DNA from: Roseivirga sp. BDSF3-8
GTDB lineage: Bacteria > Bacteroidota > Bacteroidia > Cytophagales > Cyclobacteriaceae
Length of the DNA: 64,000 nt
NCBI RefSeq assembly: GCF_041449215.1
Contig: NZ_JBGNFV010000001.1
Coordinates: 5,535,001-5,599,000 of the forward strand
Direction of reading: 5' to 3'
Shown: in pieces, positions 6,575-16,330 of the stretch
How the letters are laid out: each line of letters begins with the position of its first letter
Numbering within the stretch: the first letter of the stretch is position 1
Made by a program: the position numbers and the translations under genes
Notes under the pieces: model-generated
Seen by the model: the letters and a program-made list of their open reading frames with translations, nothing else
What the model was told of the DNA's origin: nothing
The model's database searches: none

Positions 6575-9463
6575 ATGAGAAAAACCGGCACTACGTGTAT
6601 GTTGAGCTTCATCAGACCATTCGTCTTAATCACCTGTATTATTCTCCTCGCTTTTTCCGCTACTTCAGCCCGGCAGTCACTAACAGATAAATGGCTGAAA
6701 TTTGCTGACAGGGAAACCCAGGCAGAAGCCGGCCAGGAAAATAATGATTGGTGGATAAAAACCAGAGGCCCAATTCCCCCCCAACAAATGAAAGAGGCAG
6801 GCCTGGAACTTCTAAGAAAGCTGGATGACCAACACTTTATAGTAAGAGCTAACCAGGCTACACTAATCTATCAGGGGGATATTGCAAACTATTATCCGGC
6901 CCGCCCTGAATGGAAGCTATCGCCTTCTCTTCTCGAGAGCCATAAGAGTGTGGCCCCTTATTCAGTAGACTCCTACATTCTTCGGGTATCAGATATTGAG
7001 GCATTCAAATTGGCATTAAGTAACCTGGTGCCGGAAGCCCGTATACTTCATACCTATGAACCATCTGGAACTGTAGTGATTAGCACGACCTCCGTGTCCC
7101 TGCTTGAAAAAGTACTTACACTGCCAAGCGTCAGATTTGCGGACAAGCAAACTGTCAGTCCTGTGGAAGAGGCTTCTGTTATTGACCTTAATCTTATACC
7201 TAACCGGGTAAATGCTGTATGGTCTGCCTACCCTGAGCTTACAGGCCGGGACATACTTATATCAGTAAAAGAAAGGGCCTTCACCGATTCAGACATCGAC
7301 CTGACCGGAAGGTCCGTTGAATCAGGTGTAGAGGCATCGCAAACCAGCCCTCATGCCACAGAAATGGCGACTATAATAGGAGGCGCCGGCAATTCATTTA
7401 TTAAAGGTAAAGGCGTGGTCTGGCAAACTAATCTGACCTCCTCTAACTTTGAGCCAACCCTTCCGGATGCTGAGGCTTTATATGAAACCCTGGGTATTAC
7501 TATACAGAACCATAGCTATGGTACTGAGATAGAGCATTATTACGGGGCTGAGGCCGAAGCTTTTGATGCCAGCGTCATTGCCACACCAGAGCTTGTTCAT
7601 GTTTTTTCATCTGGTAACAGCGGCACCATAGAAGTTACAGCAGGGACCTATGCCGGTATCCCCGGGTTTGCTAATCTAACCGGCGAGCTGAAAATGGCTA
7701 AGAATATCCTGACAGTGGGAGCGGTGGACCTTGAGTACATTCCCCAGGAACTGGTGAGCAGAGGCCCCGCCTATGACGGGCGCGTAAAGCCTGAGCTGGT
7801 AGCTTACAGTACCTTTGGCTCATCTAACTCAGCCGCTATAGTATCAGGCGTGGCTGCCATGGTGCAGCAGACAGCAATTGACATGGGGCAATCAGTTCCT
7901 TCATCAGACCTGGTTCGTGCCTATCTGATTAATAGTGCAATCGATGTGCATACCCCGCAGGTAGATTACCTCACTGGTTATGGCAATGTCAATGCGTTGC
8001 GGGCTGTGGAGGAATATAGGAAGTCTATGAACCTGCAGGCCAGTGTAACGGATGGCAGCATGGTTTCAGAAACTGTCATGATTCCGGCCGGCGCTACCAA
8101 TCTGAAGATATCATTGGTTTGGAATGACCCCCCTGCCCTGCCAAACGCCAATGTAGCCATAGTAAATGACCTGGACCTGAAGGTAATAAAAGATGGCGAA
8201 ACGTGGTTGCCCTGGACACTGAATCATACACCTGATGCGGACGCCCTTGCTCAACCTGCCACACGTGGAGCTGACCACCTTAACACAATAGAGCAGGTAA
8301 CGATTGAAGCCCCTGAGGCGGGTAGCTATACAATAAGTGTAAGCGGATATGATGTCCCGAAAGGCCCCCAGGCGTTTTCAGTAGTCTACCAATATGATGA
8401 AGCAGGCCGTTTTCAGTGGACGAATCCTACCTTACAGGATAATTTTCCCTATGATGGGGAGAGCCCGTCCTACTTCCGATGGGACACCAACCTGACAGGG
8501 TCAGCCACGATAGAAATGAGCTTTGACGATGGCGCAACATGGGAAACAGTCGCCACAGACGTGAACCTTTCGGATGGGTTTTACCAGGTAGAACGACCTG
8601 AGGGGCACGGAAAGGCCACAGCGCGGCTTACCACAGCATACGGAGATATTTTCACAACAGACACATTTACTATTGGTGATGTGCTGAATACCCGGGTAGG
8701 GTTTAATTGTGCCGATTCGGTTATGCTCAGATGGGAAAACCTGCCCGAAGCAGAGGCCTATCGCGTACTAAGCGCTCAAGGGACGTTTCTGGACACAGTT
8801 ACAGTCACAGCCGACACAGCCATTATTCTATATAAACCAAACTACGATACCAGAAAATTTGCCATTCAGCCAATCTATGAAGGAGGTAAAGGAGGACTAA
8901 AGACCAGTGCTTTTGATTATGCTTTTCAGGGAGTGGAATGTTTCGTGGTTAACCTTATTCCCAGAAGCTTGCCAGAGCAGGGCATAGAACTTACGCTAAA
9001 TCTCGGTACTTCATATGGTGTACAGGGGGTAACATTTTCGCAGCAGAACTATGATGCAAACATCGAGCCTCTAGGCACTGTAAATAGTGTACAAGGTGAT
9101 TCGGTGGTATTCCTGGACGACGCCCCCCTCCCGGGTCCGAACCTGTATACTGCGACTATACGATTCCAAAATGGCGAGACACTTACTGCAGGACCGGTAC
9201 TCTCCTACTATATCTCAGATATAGAAGTGCTCGTGTTTCCTAATCCGGTCCAGCGTGGTGCCGAGCTTAGTATTTACACAAAAGAGTTCGAAGGCGAATA
9301 CGGTTCGGTATCTGTCTTCAATACCCAGGGACAATTGATGTACAAAGAACCCATCATTTCCACGGTGAAGATTGTACCTACAGAACGGTTCACTCCAGGC
9401 CTGTACCTGTATAAGGTAGAAGTGGCTGGTACGGTCAAAACCGGAAGAGTCTTAATTCAGTAA
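6575..9463 (+). CDS. S8 (subtilisin-like) serine protease with T9SS sorting domain
   Basis: A 962-residue secreted protein. Residues 1-33 form a signal peptide (hydrophobic ICIILLAFSATSA-like core). The peptidase S8 domain runs roughly 200-500: His260 in SPHATEMAT, oxyanion Asn348 in FSSGNSG, catalytic Ser417 in GSSNSAAIVSG. The first catalytic Asp is not in its usual 'D-S/T-G' setting; Glu233 in VKERAF occupies that place. Beta-rich modules follow, and the last 80 residues (VFPNPVQRG...GLYLYKVEV...GRVLIQ) are a type A type IX secretion sorting domain, so the protein should cross the outer membrane by T9SS and be anchored or released at the surface. A strong terminator follows. Confidence 0.9.
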   Translation: MRKTGTTCMLSFIRPFVLITCIILLAFSATSARQSLTDKWLKFADRETQAEAGQENNDWWIKTRGPIPPQQMKEAGLELLRKLDDQHFIVRANQATLIYQGDIANYYPARPEWKLSPSLLESHKSVAPYSVDSYILRVSDIEAFKLALSNLVPEARILHTYEPSGTVVISTTSVSLLEKVLTLPSVRFADKQTVSPVEEASVIDLNLIPNRVNAVWSAYPELTGRDILISVKERAFTDSDIDLTGRSVESGVEASQTSPHATEMATIIGGAGNSFIKGKGVVWQTNLTSSNFEPTLPDAEALYETLGITIQNHSYGTEIEHYYGAEAEAFDASVIATPELVHVFSSGNSGTIEVTAGTYAGIPGFANLTGELKMAKNILTVGAVDLEYIPQELVSRGPAYDGRVKPELVAYSTFGSSNSAAIVSGVAAMVQQTAIDMGQSVPSSDLVRAYLINSAIDVHTPQVDYLTGYGNVNALRAVEEYRKSMNLQASVTDGSMVSETVMIPAGATNLKISLVWNDPPALPNANVAIVNDLDLKVIKDGETWLPWTLNHTPDADALAQPATRGADHLNTIEQVTIEAPEAGSYTISVSGYDVPKGPQAFSVVYQYDEAGRFQWTNPTLQDNFPYDGESPSYFRWDTNLTGSATIEMSFDDGATWETVATDVNLSDGFYQVERPEGHGKATARLTTAYGDIFTTDTFTIGDVLNTRVGFNCADSVMLRWENLPEAEAYRVLSAQGTFLDTVTVTADTAIILYKPNYDTRKFAIQPIYEGGKGGLKTSAFDYAFQGVECFVVNLIPRSLPEQGIELTLNLGTSYGVQGVTFSQQNYDANIEPLGTVNSVQGDSVVFLDDAPLPGPNLYTATIRFQNGETLTAGPVLSYYISDIEVLVFPNPVQRGAELSIYTKEFEGEYGSVSVFNTQGQLMYKEPIISTVKIVPTERFTPGLYLYKVEVAGTVKTGRVLIQ

Positions 9464-9485
9464 CCGCCATCGGTTAAGAAATAAT

Positions 9486-9517
9486 AAAAAGGCTGCCTGT
9501 AAGAAGGCAGCCTTTTT
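9486..9517 (+). terminator. Rho-independent terminator of the S8 protease gene
   Basis: AAAAAGGCTGCCT (9486-9498) pairs perfectly with AGGCAGCCTTTTT (9505-9517), ending in T5. Its GGCTGCC stem recurs in three other terminators in the window. Confidence 0.85.
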
Positions 9518-9932
9518 ACTTTAAAACACATATGGAGGAATACCTAATCATTCCGGACTACAAATAATCACAAACAACTGAAAAAGAGATATTAACAGAA
9601 AAAATATTTAAAAACAACCTAATTACTGACATCAAACTTACATGGCATACACAGCCAAAACATTGCACAATTTTTAAGCTGATCTCCCACCTATTCACTC
9701 ATTCAGTACCTAAGCAGTTACCATTTCCCCCCTATCTCTTTTTAAACGGACGTAGTCTCATTTTAAATATTGTATTTTACCAATATCTCACAAAATTAAT
9801 ACCCGTGAAATTTATATCATTTTTCAAATCAAATACCTCCTCAAACAATATTTAAAGGAACTATAAGTTTCAAAATTAGATTAACACCTCAACATGCATC
9901 AATAATCAGGTATTGAATTTAAAGAAGTACGC
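9518..9932. other. Intergenic region with no recognised feature
   Basis: A very A/T-rich stretch of about 415 bp before the lipoprotein gene. I see no gene-sized ORF, no RNA gene and no exact TAnnTTTG promoter box; it probably holds the promoter and leader of the 9933 gene. Confidence 0.5.
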
Positions 9933-10754
9933 ATGACTATGACAGGATTAAAAAAATTGCTTCTCGCTTCTATAGCTGCCGTGGCGGTAATGACAGGTTG
10001 TACTCGCGATGATGAAGAACAGATCCTTAGAGAAGCGGATGATATATCAGGTGAGCAGGCTGAAATGATCATTGAGATGGAAAAAGCTCAGAGTTTATTT
10101 TTTGATGCTACCGAACAAGCCAGCTATGCCAGTGGCTCGGAAGAAACCAGTGAACCTAAGTGCTATGAAGTAGTATACAATGAAAGTAAGGGTGACATGA
10201 AGTTCGTAGTAGGTTTCGGTGAGGGCTGCAAAGACCAGTTCGGCGTGACCCGCTCAGGAAAGATCACACAAAATAACCGTACGACTGATAAAGGTGTGGA
10301 AATGAGCTATAAGCTGGAAAACTATGCTGTTGACGGTTACACACTCAGCGGTACAGTATCCGTAAATAGTCTTAAGCGTGACGACAAAGGGATGCTTACC
10401 TATACCTATAAGCTGGAAGATGCGAAGGTGGGTACCCCTCAGGGTAAGAGCTACCTGGTGAGCCGTACACTGCAGTTCAGGCAGGCAGATAACCCCGGAT
10501 CCATTAACTACTATGTAACAGGCGGGGGTAGCGTAATCAATGCTGCCGGAGTAGAATACACCAGCGAGATTGTTAAGCCTGCCTTATATAAAGGTGGGTG
10601 CTTCTCTGAAGGCAACTTCTATCCGCTATCTGGTGTAGCCCAGGTAGATTTTGAAGACGGAAAATTCTTTACCGTGGACTTTGGTTCCGGCTCCTGTGAT
10701 AAAGCAGCTAAGATTCTTGCCGGTGAGAAAGAACTGGCCTTAGCTTTAAAATAA
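9933..10754 (+). CDS. Lipoprotein of unknown function
   Basis: 273 residues with a lipoprotein signal peptide: MTMTGLKKLLLASIAAVAVMTGC, then an acidic TRDDEEQ segment. The rest is rich in alternating polar and aromatic residues (beta-type) and has four widely spaced Cys. I do not recognise the family. Two near-adjacent ATGs (9933 and 9939) are both possible starts. It is flanked by a long 5' gap and a strong terminator, so it is probably a single-gene unit. Confidence 0.75.
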   Translation: MTMTGLKKLLLASIAAVAVMTGCTRDDEEQILREADDISGEQAEMIIEMEKAQSLFFDATEQASYASGSEETSEPKCYEVVYNESKGDMKFVVGFGEGCKDQFGVTRSGKITQNNRTTDKGVEMSYKLENYAVDGYTLSGTVSVNSLKRDDKGMLTYTYKLEDAKVGTPQGKSYLVSRTLQFRQADNPGSINYYVTGGGSVINAAGVEYTSEIVKPALYKGGCFSEGNFYPLSGVAQVDFEDGKFFTVDFGSGSCDKAAKILAGEKELALALK

Positions 10755-10790
10755 ACAACCGCCACAATCCGGCCCTTGCCGGATCGTACA

Positions 10791-10819
10791 AGCCCTTCCC
10801 TGCCAGGAAGGGCTTTTTT
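10791..10819 (+). terminator. Rho-independent terminator
   Basis: AGCCCTTCC (10791-10799) pairs with GGAAGGGCT (10806-10814), followed by T5. It ends the lipoprotein unit. Confidence 0.85.
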
Positions 10820-11064
10820 ATACCATCTATTGGCCTAAATAAAACTAACGTCTTCCCAATTCGCACGTCAGGGCTTAAAGTTTGTCCCTTTGAAGGTGAC
10901 ATAGGTAGCTCACAAAAAAGCAGCTTTTCAATCAGGAAGTGAAATAATCGCAAGGGGCTTTTGTATCAGTGATTTAATTGTTCTGGCTTCCCTCGGGGTG
11001 TAGTGTACCAATAAACTTTAGTATGCTATTCAGGTTACTTTGTGAACATCACATTACACTATAC

Positions 11065-12447
11065 ATGATCATACAGGGCAAAGCCAGTCCGGAGCAGGAC
11101 CGTAAAAAGGCATTTTACGAACACGCACAAAATCGAGCCAAGGGGCATGAAATTTTCCCTCCATTTCTACTTCCGAAAGAGGAACGCAGACTATACGTAA
11201 GGCAAACCATGCGTGAAGACCATCAGTACCGCATTCATAACCGGCCTGAGGGTGCCCAGGCAAAATTTAAAAAGCTTGGAAAGTCTCCATTTACCTTTTT
11301 CAGAGGTACTGCACTGCTTTTCTACCGTGATCACGCCGGTGAGGATGGCCATTTGCCTAAGGTCTTCACCATCGGTGACGTGCACCCGGAAAATTTCGGT
11401 GTGATGCCTAATAAAAACGGAGCGCCTTTTTTCGGTGTGAATGACTTTGATGAAGCCTACATTGCTCCTTTCTCCTATGATGTAAAAAGAGGAGCTTTAG
11501 GGTTTTATCTGGTTTCATATGAAGCAGGAAGAAAGAAAAAGCACTGCAAAAAAGCGGTGAAGCACTTCGTGAAGGGATACCTCAAAGGCCTTAAGGAGTT
11601 TGCACGCGATGACCGGGAAAAGTGGCATGAATACCGGATCGACAATAGTCCGAAAATGATCAGAAAACTACTTAAAAACAGCCTTCAGTCCCGTGAAAAG
11701 TGGCTTAAGAAAATAGTCGATCTGAAAAAGTGCCAATTTATTCCAGGTGAGGAAATTGTCCCCTTAAGTGACAAGAAAGAGGACTTTCAAAAGGTAGTGG
11801 ACAAGTACCTGGAGAGTAATGAAGATGTAGTAAAGAACTTTAGCGAAAACGAGAATTTTTTCCGCGTGCTGGATGTGGCCATAAAAAAAGGAAGCGGTAC
11901 AGCGAGCTTGGGGTTAGACCGGTTTTTTATACTGATAGAAGGAAACAGTACGGAAGATCCGGGCAATTCTGTTATTCTGGAGCTTAAAGAAACGCGCGAG
12001 TCTGCCCTGTCCGGTCTTGTTCCCGGCGAGAAAAAGAAAACATCAAAATCACAGTCGCAAAAAATCATCAAAGCTCATGAAGTACATCTGGCAGGAGGTG
12101 ACCCCTATTATGGCCAGGCAACGTATGATGGTCGGGACTTTCTTGTTCGCGAGAGAAGTCCCTTCAAAGATGATATTGATGTGGATGACCTGGACAAGGG
12201 AGAAATGAATGAATATGCCGAAATATGCGGGAAAACACTGGCTCAAACGCATGCGAGATCAGACGAAGACACGGGTATAATGAAAGGCAATGCAGAGGAG
12301 AAAATCCTTGAATGCATACAGGAAAAGCTCTTTATCAGGGATATGGTTGGCTTCGCCAGAACGAACGCTAAGCGTCTGCTTAAAGACTTTAAGTTATTTA
12401 AAAAAGACTATGCCAAGGGCGGGTTTAACTTTGTGGGGAATCAGTAA
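11065..12447 (+). CDS. DUF2252 family protein (kinase-like fold)
   Basis: About 460 residues from the ATG at 11065 (MIIQGKASPEQ); a TTG at 10978 would add 29 residues with no family look. Family features: PFTFFRGTALLFYRD, then GDVHPENFG (Asp105) and NDFDEAYIAPFSYDVKRG (Asp127, Asp129). The GDxHPxN...DFD pattern resembles the catalytic loop and metal-binding segment of aminoglycoside-phosphotransferase-like kinases, so a kinase-type phosphotransfer or an inactive kinase fold is plausible. The substrate is unknown. No signal peptide, so cytoplasmic. It runs in the same direction as the LanC-like gene 209 bp downstream, with no clear terminator between. Confidence 0.85.
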   Translation: MIIQGKASPEQDRKKAFYEHAQNRAKGHEIFPPFLLPKEERRLYVRQTMREDHQYRIHNRPEGAQAKFKKLGKSPFTFFRGTALLFYRDHAGEDGHLPKVFTIGDVHPENFGVMPNKNGAPFFGVNDFDEAYIAPFSYDVKRGALGFYLVSYEAGRKKKHCKKAVKHFVKGYLKGLKEFARDDREKWHEYRIDNSPKMIRKLLKNSLQSREKWLKKIVDLKKCQFIPGEEIVPLSDKKEDFQKVVDKYLESNEDVVKNFSENENFFRVLDVAIKKGSGTASLGLDRFFILIEGNSTEDPGNSVILELKETRESALSGLVPGEKKKTSKSQSQKIIKAHEVHLAGGDPYYGQATYDGRDFLVRERSPFKDDIDVDDLDKGEMNEYAEICGKTLAQTHARSDEDTGIMKGNAEEKILECIQEKLFIRDMVGFARTNAKRLLKDFKLFKKDYAKGGFNFVGNQ

Positions 12448-12656
12448 TATCCTTATCCATACTTAAACCGGCCGGGCCTGTGTACGAGTTACTACTGTGC
12501 ATTATTACCTGAATCTGGCTATTCGTTTCCTGCAAATCAGGTAATGCTATTATTGATTTCAATAGTAAGCAAATGGCAGTAAATAGAATTGGCTTACTTT
12601 CCAATAAGACACCTCTTCCACTAGACAAAAAGGAAAGCCTTGCTGGTTTGTAGACT

Positions 12657-14768
12657 ATGGGTAAAAATAAACCATCTCGGCATGATAGGCTCTTGCCTGC
12701 CAACCAGTTATTAAATATTCCGGCAACCCTACGTCGATTTAACAATTGCACACACCCCAGCCTAATGGCTGAGAAAACCCACCCTGATTATTCACTTGGT
12801 AAAAGAATACAGAATCGCAATATGACCGACCCACGTATAAAATCCCCCTGGGGGGTTCCCTCTAATGCAATTGATCTCATGCGCCTGCTGCTGGAAAGTG
12901 CCCGCTCACATCCGGAAGGTCTTCGGTGGGAGTTTAATATGACCGGTAATAAGGATGAAACAAGGGAAGGGTTTAATCCTAATCTGGCTGATGGAAGTGC
13001 GGGAGTAGTCGCCACCCTGCTAAATGCCTACAGCGCCACAGGCGATGAGCAATACCTTGAATATGGAAAAAAAGGACTCGATTACCTTTTTCATCATATC
13101 CGTGAGACAGACAGCTCCTCCCTTGGGTTATACCGTGGTCTCGGGGGCACGGCACTTCTTTGCGCCCACCTTACACGGCTCACCGGCCAATCCTCAACCG
13201 CCAGAGAGGCACTGGCTTTACTTAGTCCGCGGGTACCAGCATTTCTTTCCTCCCCACATACCACCCACACTCTGGTAGATGGTAGCGCCGGAGCCCTTAT
13301 TGCTTTTTTAAACTTGGCTGCGGCTACAGGCGATCCCGAGGCATGGAAACCTATATACCAGATAGCTGAGGACCTGATAAAAGAAGCGCAACTGGGCCAT
13401 GATGGCCTTTACTGGAGGCCGTATTACCCTGAAGCGGGGCCGCTTTGCGGACTGGCCGAAGGAAACGCAGGAATTGCATGGGCCTTGGCCGAGCTAGCCC
13501 GTCTTAGTCAGCAAAATGCATGGTTTGTACCGGCTGAAATGGCCCTGGAGTACGAAATAGCCTCTATGGAAGAGGACCGTACGCCGGACCGGCGTACAGG
13601 CATTCGAACCGCCGAACAGCAGATAGAGCACCTCGCTCATTATCATGCCGGAGATAAGGCCTTTTTTGAAAAACCTGCTTTTCACTCAGGCTGGGGGTAT
13701 GGAGACACAGGCACCTTGCTGGCTTGGCAGAGAATAGCAAAAATATCCCCTACTGAGCAATATGTGCCTGCATTTCCCGAACGCGCACCGCTTACCCCAG
13801 GGCAACAGCCGGACCTGATTAGCGAAGAGCTTTCGCGTGCCATTGCTTACTACCGGTCAGCGGTATTGCTTGGAGATGCCCGCCCACTGGTTCATACACG
13901 TCACTATGCTGAGGAAGCCATGCAGACAGCCGATACCGGAGACCTGAGGCTACTAGGTGGACTGTGCGGGATACTCCATACCGTTTTTGCCGGAAGTGCC
14001 CCTACACATACCTTCGATTACTTTTTCCCGGTACCTGCAAAAGCACACCTTCCTAACGCCCCTAAAAAGTACTCATGGAAGCTACGTAAGGAACTGATAA
14101 GCCATTCTTTTAGACGCACACTCGCCCTTATGGATCACCTTGAGCCTGACCTGATAAAGAATTATTTGCAGCAACAGCCTCCCGCCTCAGCAGAAGCCAA
14201 CTTTTTCCATGAATTTGTGGATGATTATTTGACCAGAGATAGTCATGAGCGGCTCAACCCTCTCAGGGAGGTCTTCACATTAGAAAAAGAAATTTTCGAT
14301 ATGGGCTACCCATCAGACAGCTATGCCTTTCGTAACATAGCAGAAATAGCCAGAAAGAAAGAAGCCGAATCCATTCTAAACCTCAGTAATGCTGATTTTT
14401 CTAAAGAAAAATTGGTAATGAATCCGGAAGTGAAAGTATTGGCTACCGAGCGGGACTGGAGCCTTCAATGGCATGCAGAAGAAAAACGACCAATCGAGTT
14501 GCTCGAGCTTTTACAGTCTGAACAGGAAGAAACATATATCATGATACGACCCAATGCTACCCGCACTTCGGTTCTTGAAAACAGCCTTAGCGAATTATCG
14601 CACTTTATCTGCCTCACCTATGCCACACCTCAGTCACCTGAAGAAGCACTGGCCCGGTTCAAAGAGACTTTTAAAATAAGAACTGAACAACAACTTATGC
14701 AGGCTACCAAAATGTTACTGGAAAAGACAAGGGAGTTTTTTAATATGGGTATTCTGCTAAAAGCCTGA
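12657..14768 (+). CDS. LanC-like (lanthionine synthetase C-like) protein without zinc ligands
   Basis: 703 residues. Residues ~100-450 contain the repeated Gly-rich turns of an alpha/alpha barrel of LanC type: LADGSAGVVATLL, LYRGLGGTALLCAHL, LVDGSAGALIAFL, GLAEGNAGIAWAL, SGWGYGDTGTLLAW (346-353) and LLGGLCGILHT (432-442). In zinc-dependent LanC enzymes the last two are WCxG and CHG; here they read WGYG and LGG, so the three zinc ligands are missing, as in the cyclase domains of class III (LanKC) synthetases. The C-terminal ~170 residues are helical, with a PqqD-like look (IRPNATRTSVLENSL... to FFNMGIL), a weak similarity. The exact start is unsure (ATGs at 12657, 12765, 12822). Function unknown; peptide binding or cyclisation is inference. 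Confidence 0.75.
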   Translation: MGKNKPSRHDRLLPANQLLNIPATLRRFNNCTHPSLMAEKTHPDYSLGKRIQNRNMTDPRIKSPWGVPSNAIDLMRLLLESARSHPEGLRWEFNMTGNKDETREGFNPNLADGSAGVVATLLNAYSATGDEQYLEYGKKGLDYLFHHIRETDSSSLGLYRGLGGTALLCAHLTRLTGQSSTAREALALLSPRVPAFLSSPHTTHTLVDGSAGALIAFLNLAAATGDPEAWKPIYQIAEDLIKEAQLGHDGLYWRPYYPEAGPLCGLAEGNAGIAWALAELARLSQQNAWFVPAEMALEYEIASMEEDRTPDRRTGIRTAEQQIEHLAHYHAGDKAFFEKPAFHSGWGYGDTGTLLAWQRIAKISPTEQYVPAFPERAPLTPGQQPDLISEELSRAIAYYRSAVLLGDARPLVHTRHYAEEAMQTADTGDLRLLGGLCGILHTVFAGSAPTHTFDYFFPVPAKAHLPNAPKKYSWKLRKELISHSFRRTLALMDHLEPDLIKNYLQQQPPASAEANFFHEFVDDYLTRDSHERLNPLREVFTLEKEIFDMGYPSDSYAFRNIAEIARKKEAESILNLSNADFSKEKLVMNPEVKVLATERDWSLQWHAEEKRPIELLELLQSEQEETYIMIRPNATRTSVLENSLSELSHFICLTYATPQSPEEALARFKETFKIRTEQQLMQATKMLLEKTREFFNMGILLKA

Positions 14769-14849
14769 TCGATGCGTGCCAGGTAATGATAATTTAACAC
14801 AGGGTTGGCAAAGCTACCACAGGCTTCTTTTATTTGTATGCCTGATAAA

Positions 14850-15395
14850 ATGCACAAACAAGCCCTGGCACTTCAAGTTTTATCACCTATGAGCATTTAC
14901 CACCTGTTATTCGCATGCATATTTCTCACAGGTATAACCGCCTGCGACAATCTCACCAAAAAATCGGATGCTTTTTCAGAAGACCTTGAGGAGAAGGTTT
15001 CCATGATACAATCTGAGATGGGAGCCATAGTAGCCACCGGAGATACAATAAGGCAGCACCTGGAGCATATTCAGAACCTGAAACTGACTGCTCCTGATAC
15101 ATCAGCGGAGGATACGGAGGATATTGAAAATGCCTTACTGGTACTGAGAAGGAAGCAGGAAAACCTCGAAAATGCTTACGGAAGCTTGGTGGACGAGTAC
15201 CGCGACATACTCGAATCATACCAGGAAGAGAACCTAAGCCAGGAGAATGCGAATGAACAACTCCGCACGCTGGCAAACCGGCCCGCCTCACTAATGAAAA
15301 ACCACGAAACGCTGCTGAAGGACTTAGTGGAGGTGGAGAAGTATATCGAAGCACTGGAAAGAAAAAGAGAAGAAGGTAAGCAACAGCGCGTTTAA
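14850..15395 (+). CDS. Coiled-coil lipoprotein, unknown function
   Basis: A hydrophobic segment ending in the lipobox TGITAC precedes a roughly 145-residue, highly charged, mostly helical region rich in Glu, Leu and Gln with heptad-like spacing. Starts at 14838, 14850 or 14889 all keep the signal; 14850 (MHKQAL) supplies a basic n-region and is chosen with low certainty. The TAA stop overlaps the stop of the convergent YihY gene in a shared TTAA. I infer a periplasmic or membrane-anchored structural protein. Confidence 0.65.
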   Translation: MHKQALALQVLSPMSIYHLLFACIFLTGITACDNLTKKSDAFSEDLEEKVSMIQSEMGAIVATGDTIRQHLEHIQNLKLTAPDTSAEDTEDIENALLVLRRKQENLENAYGSLVDEYRDILESYQEENLSQENANEQLRTLANRPASLMKNHETLLKDLVEVEKYIEALERKREEGKQQRV

Positions 15396-16330
15396 TTTTC
15401 TTCCTTCAGAGGTTGATCCGAATCCTCCGTCACCACAGTCGTTTCAAAATTTACCGCATGCTTGGCAGGCCTTATCTTTCGGCCTTTATATCTGGTATAT
15501 ACTTTAGTGAACTCTGCACCAATCATTAGTATGACCGTACTGTAAAAGACCCAAAGTAAAATACCAACCAGAGAACCTGCGGCTCCGTATGTCGTCGTAA
15601 TACTGCTATTAGTGAGAAAAATGCCTATCAGATATTTACCTATAGTAAAAAGGACAGCCGTAACAATAGCTCCCATCCATACATCTCTCCATTTAATACG
15701 CACATCCGGCAATGTTTTAAAGATCATGGCAAAGATCACTGTTACCACCGCAAGAGAAATAGCGAAATTAAGGCTTTGCACCAGCACAATGGAAAATCCC
15801 GAGTCACCAAGGTTCCAATCGTTCATATAGCTTTTCACCGCCGAAAGGGATGCATCCACCACAAGGGAGACTAACAGGAAGAAGATAAAAATAAGAATGA
15901 TCCCCAAAGACAGCAGCCTGTCTGTACCGAATTTGACCAGGCCACGCTTTGGCCTGGGCGCTACCCTCCACATGTTATTGATACCTTTTTGCAGAAAGCT
16001 GAATACTACCGTGCTCGTAAACAGAATGATGGCAATACTGATTACACTTGCCAGCAGTGAATCTCCATCCACCCCCCTGTTATTCAGAATTTCTATCACC
16101 TGATTGGCGCTTTTCGGCCCTACCAGAGAGGTGATCTGTGCCTCAAGCTGACTGGTAATTTGATCACGGCCCAGAAACACGTTAGATACATTCACCACCA
16201 CTACCAGGAGCGATGGAAGAGAAAAGATGGTAAAAAAGGCTATTGCAGCACTGTATACCACCGGATCATCTTTCTTGAATTCCTCAAAAGTGTCCTTAAG
16301 GAGTTTGCCGGTAACTTTTAAAAACTTCAC
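15392..16330 (-). CDS. YihY/BrkB family inner-membrane protein
   Basis: 312 residues. The opening 'AAIAFFTIFSLPSLLVVVV' and the following segments (IAIILFTSTVVFSFLQKGIN, LLSLGIILIFIFFLLVSLVV, AVTVIFAMIFKTLPDVRIKWRDVW, GAAGSLVGILLWVFYSTVILMIGAEF) match the six-helix YihY/BrkB family, once misnamed ribonuclease BN. The 'LPDVRIKWRDV...GA.v.a.lf..g' block is a family hallmark. The cellular role is unsettled. The C-terminus is a charged cytoplasmic tail. It is convergent with the coiled-coil lipoprotein. Confidence 0.9.
   Translation of the reverse strand: MKFLKVTGKLLKDTFEEFKKDDPVVYSAAIAFFTIFSLPSLLVVVVNVSNVFLGRDQITSQLEAQITSLVGPKSANQVIEILNNRGVDGDSLLASVISIAIILFTSTVVFSFLQKGINNMWRVAPRPKRGLVKFGTDRLLSLGIILIFIFFLLVSLVVDASLSAVKSYMNDWNLGDSGFSIVLVQSLNFAISLAVVTVIFAMIFKTLPDVRIKWRDVWMGAIVTAVLFTIGKYLIGIFLTNSSITTTYGAAGSLVGILLWVFYSTVILMIGAEFTKVYTRYKGRKIRPAKHAVNFETTVVTEDSDQPLKEEN

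Noticed and set aside
12425-12751. A 108-codon minus-strand ORF between the DUF2252 and LanC-like genes, considered as a precursor peptide gene.
   Set aside because: It overlaps both flanking coding regions antisense and has no leader-like pattern or Cys/Ser-rich core.
15392-16330. Ribonuclease BN annotation of the YihY protein.
   Set aside because: The name comes from an old misassignment; the sequence is a polytopic membrane protein without nuclease motifs.
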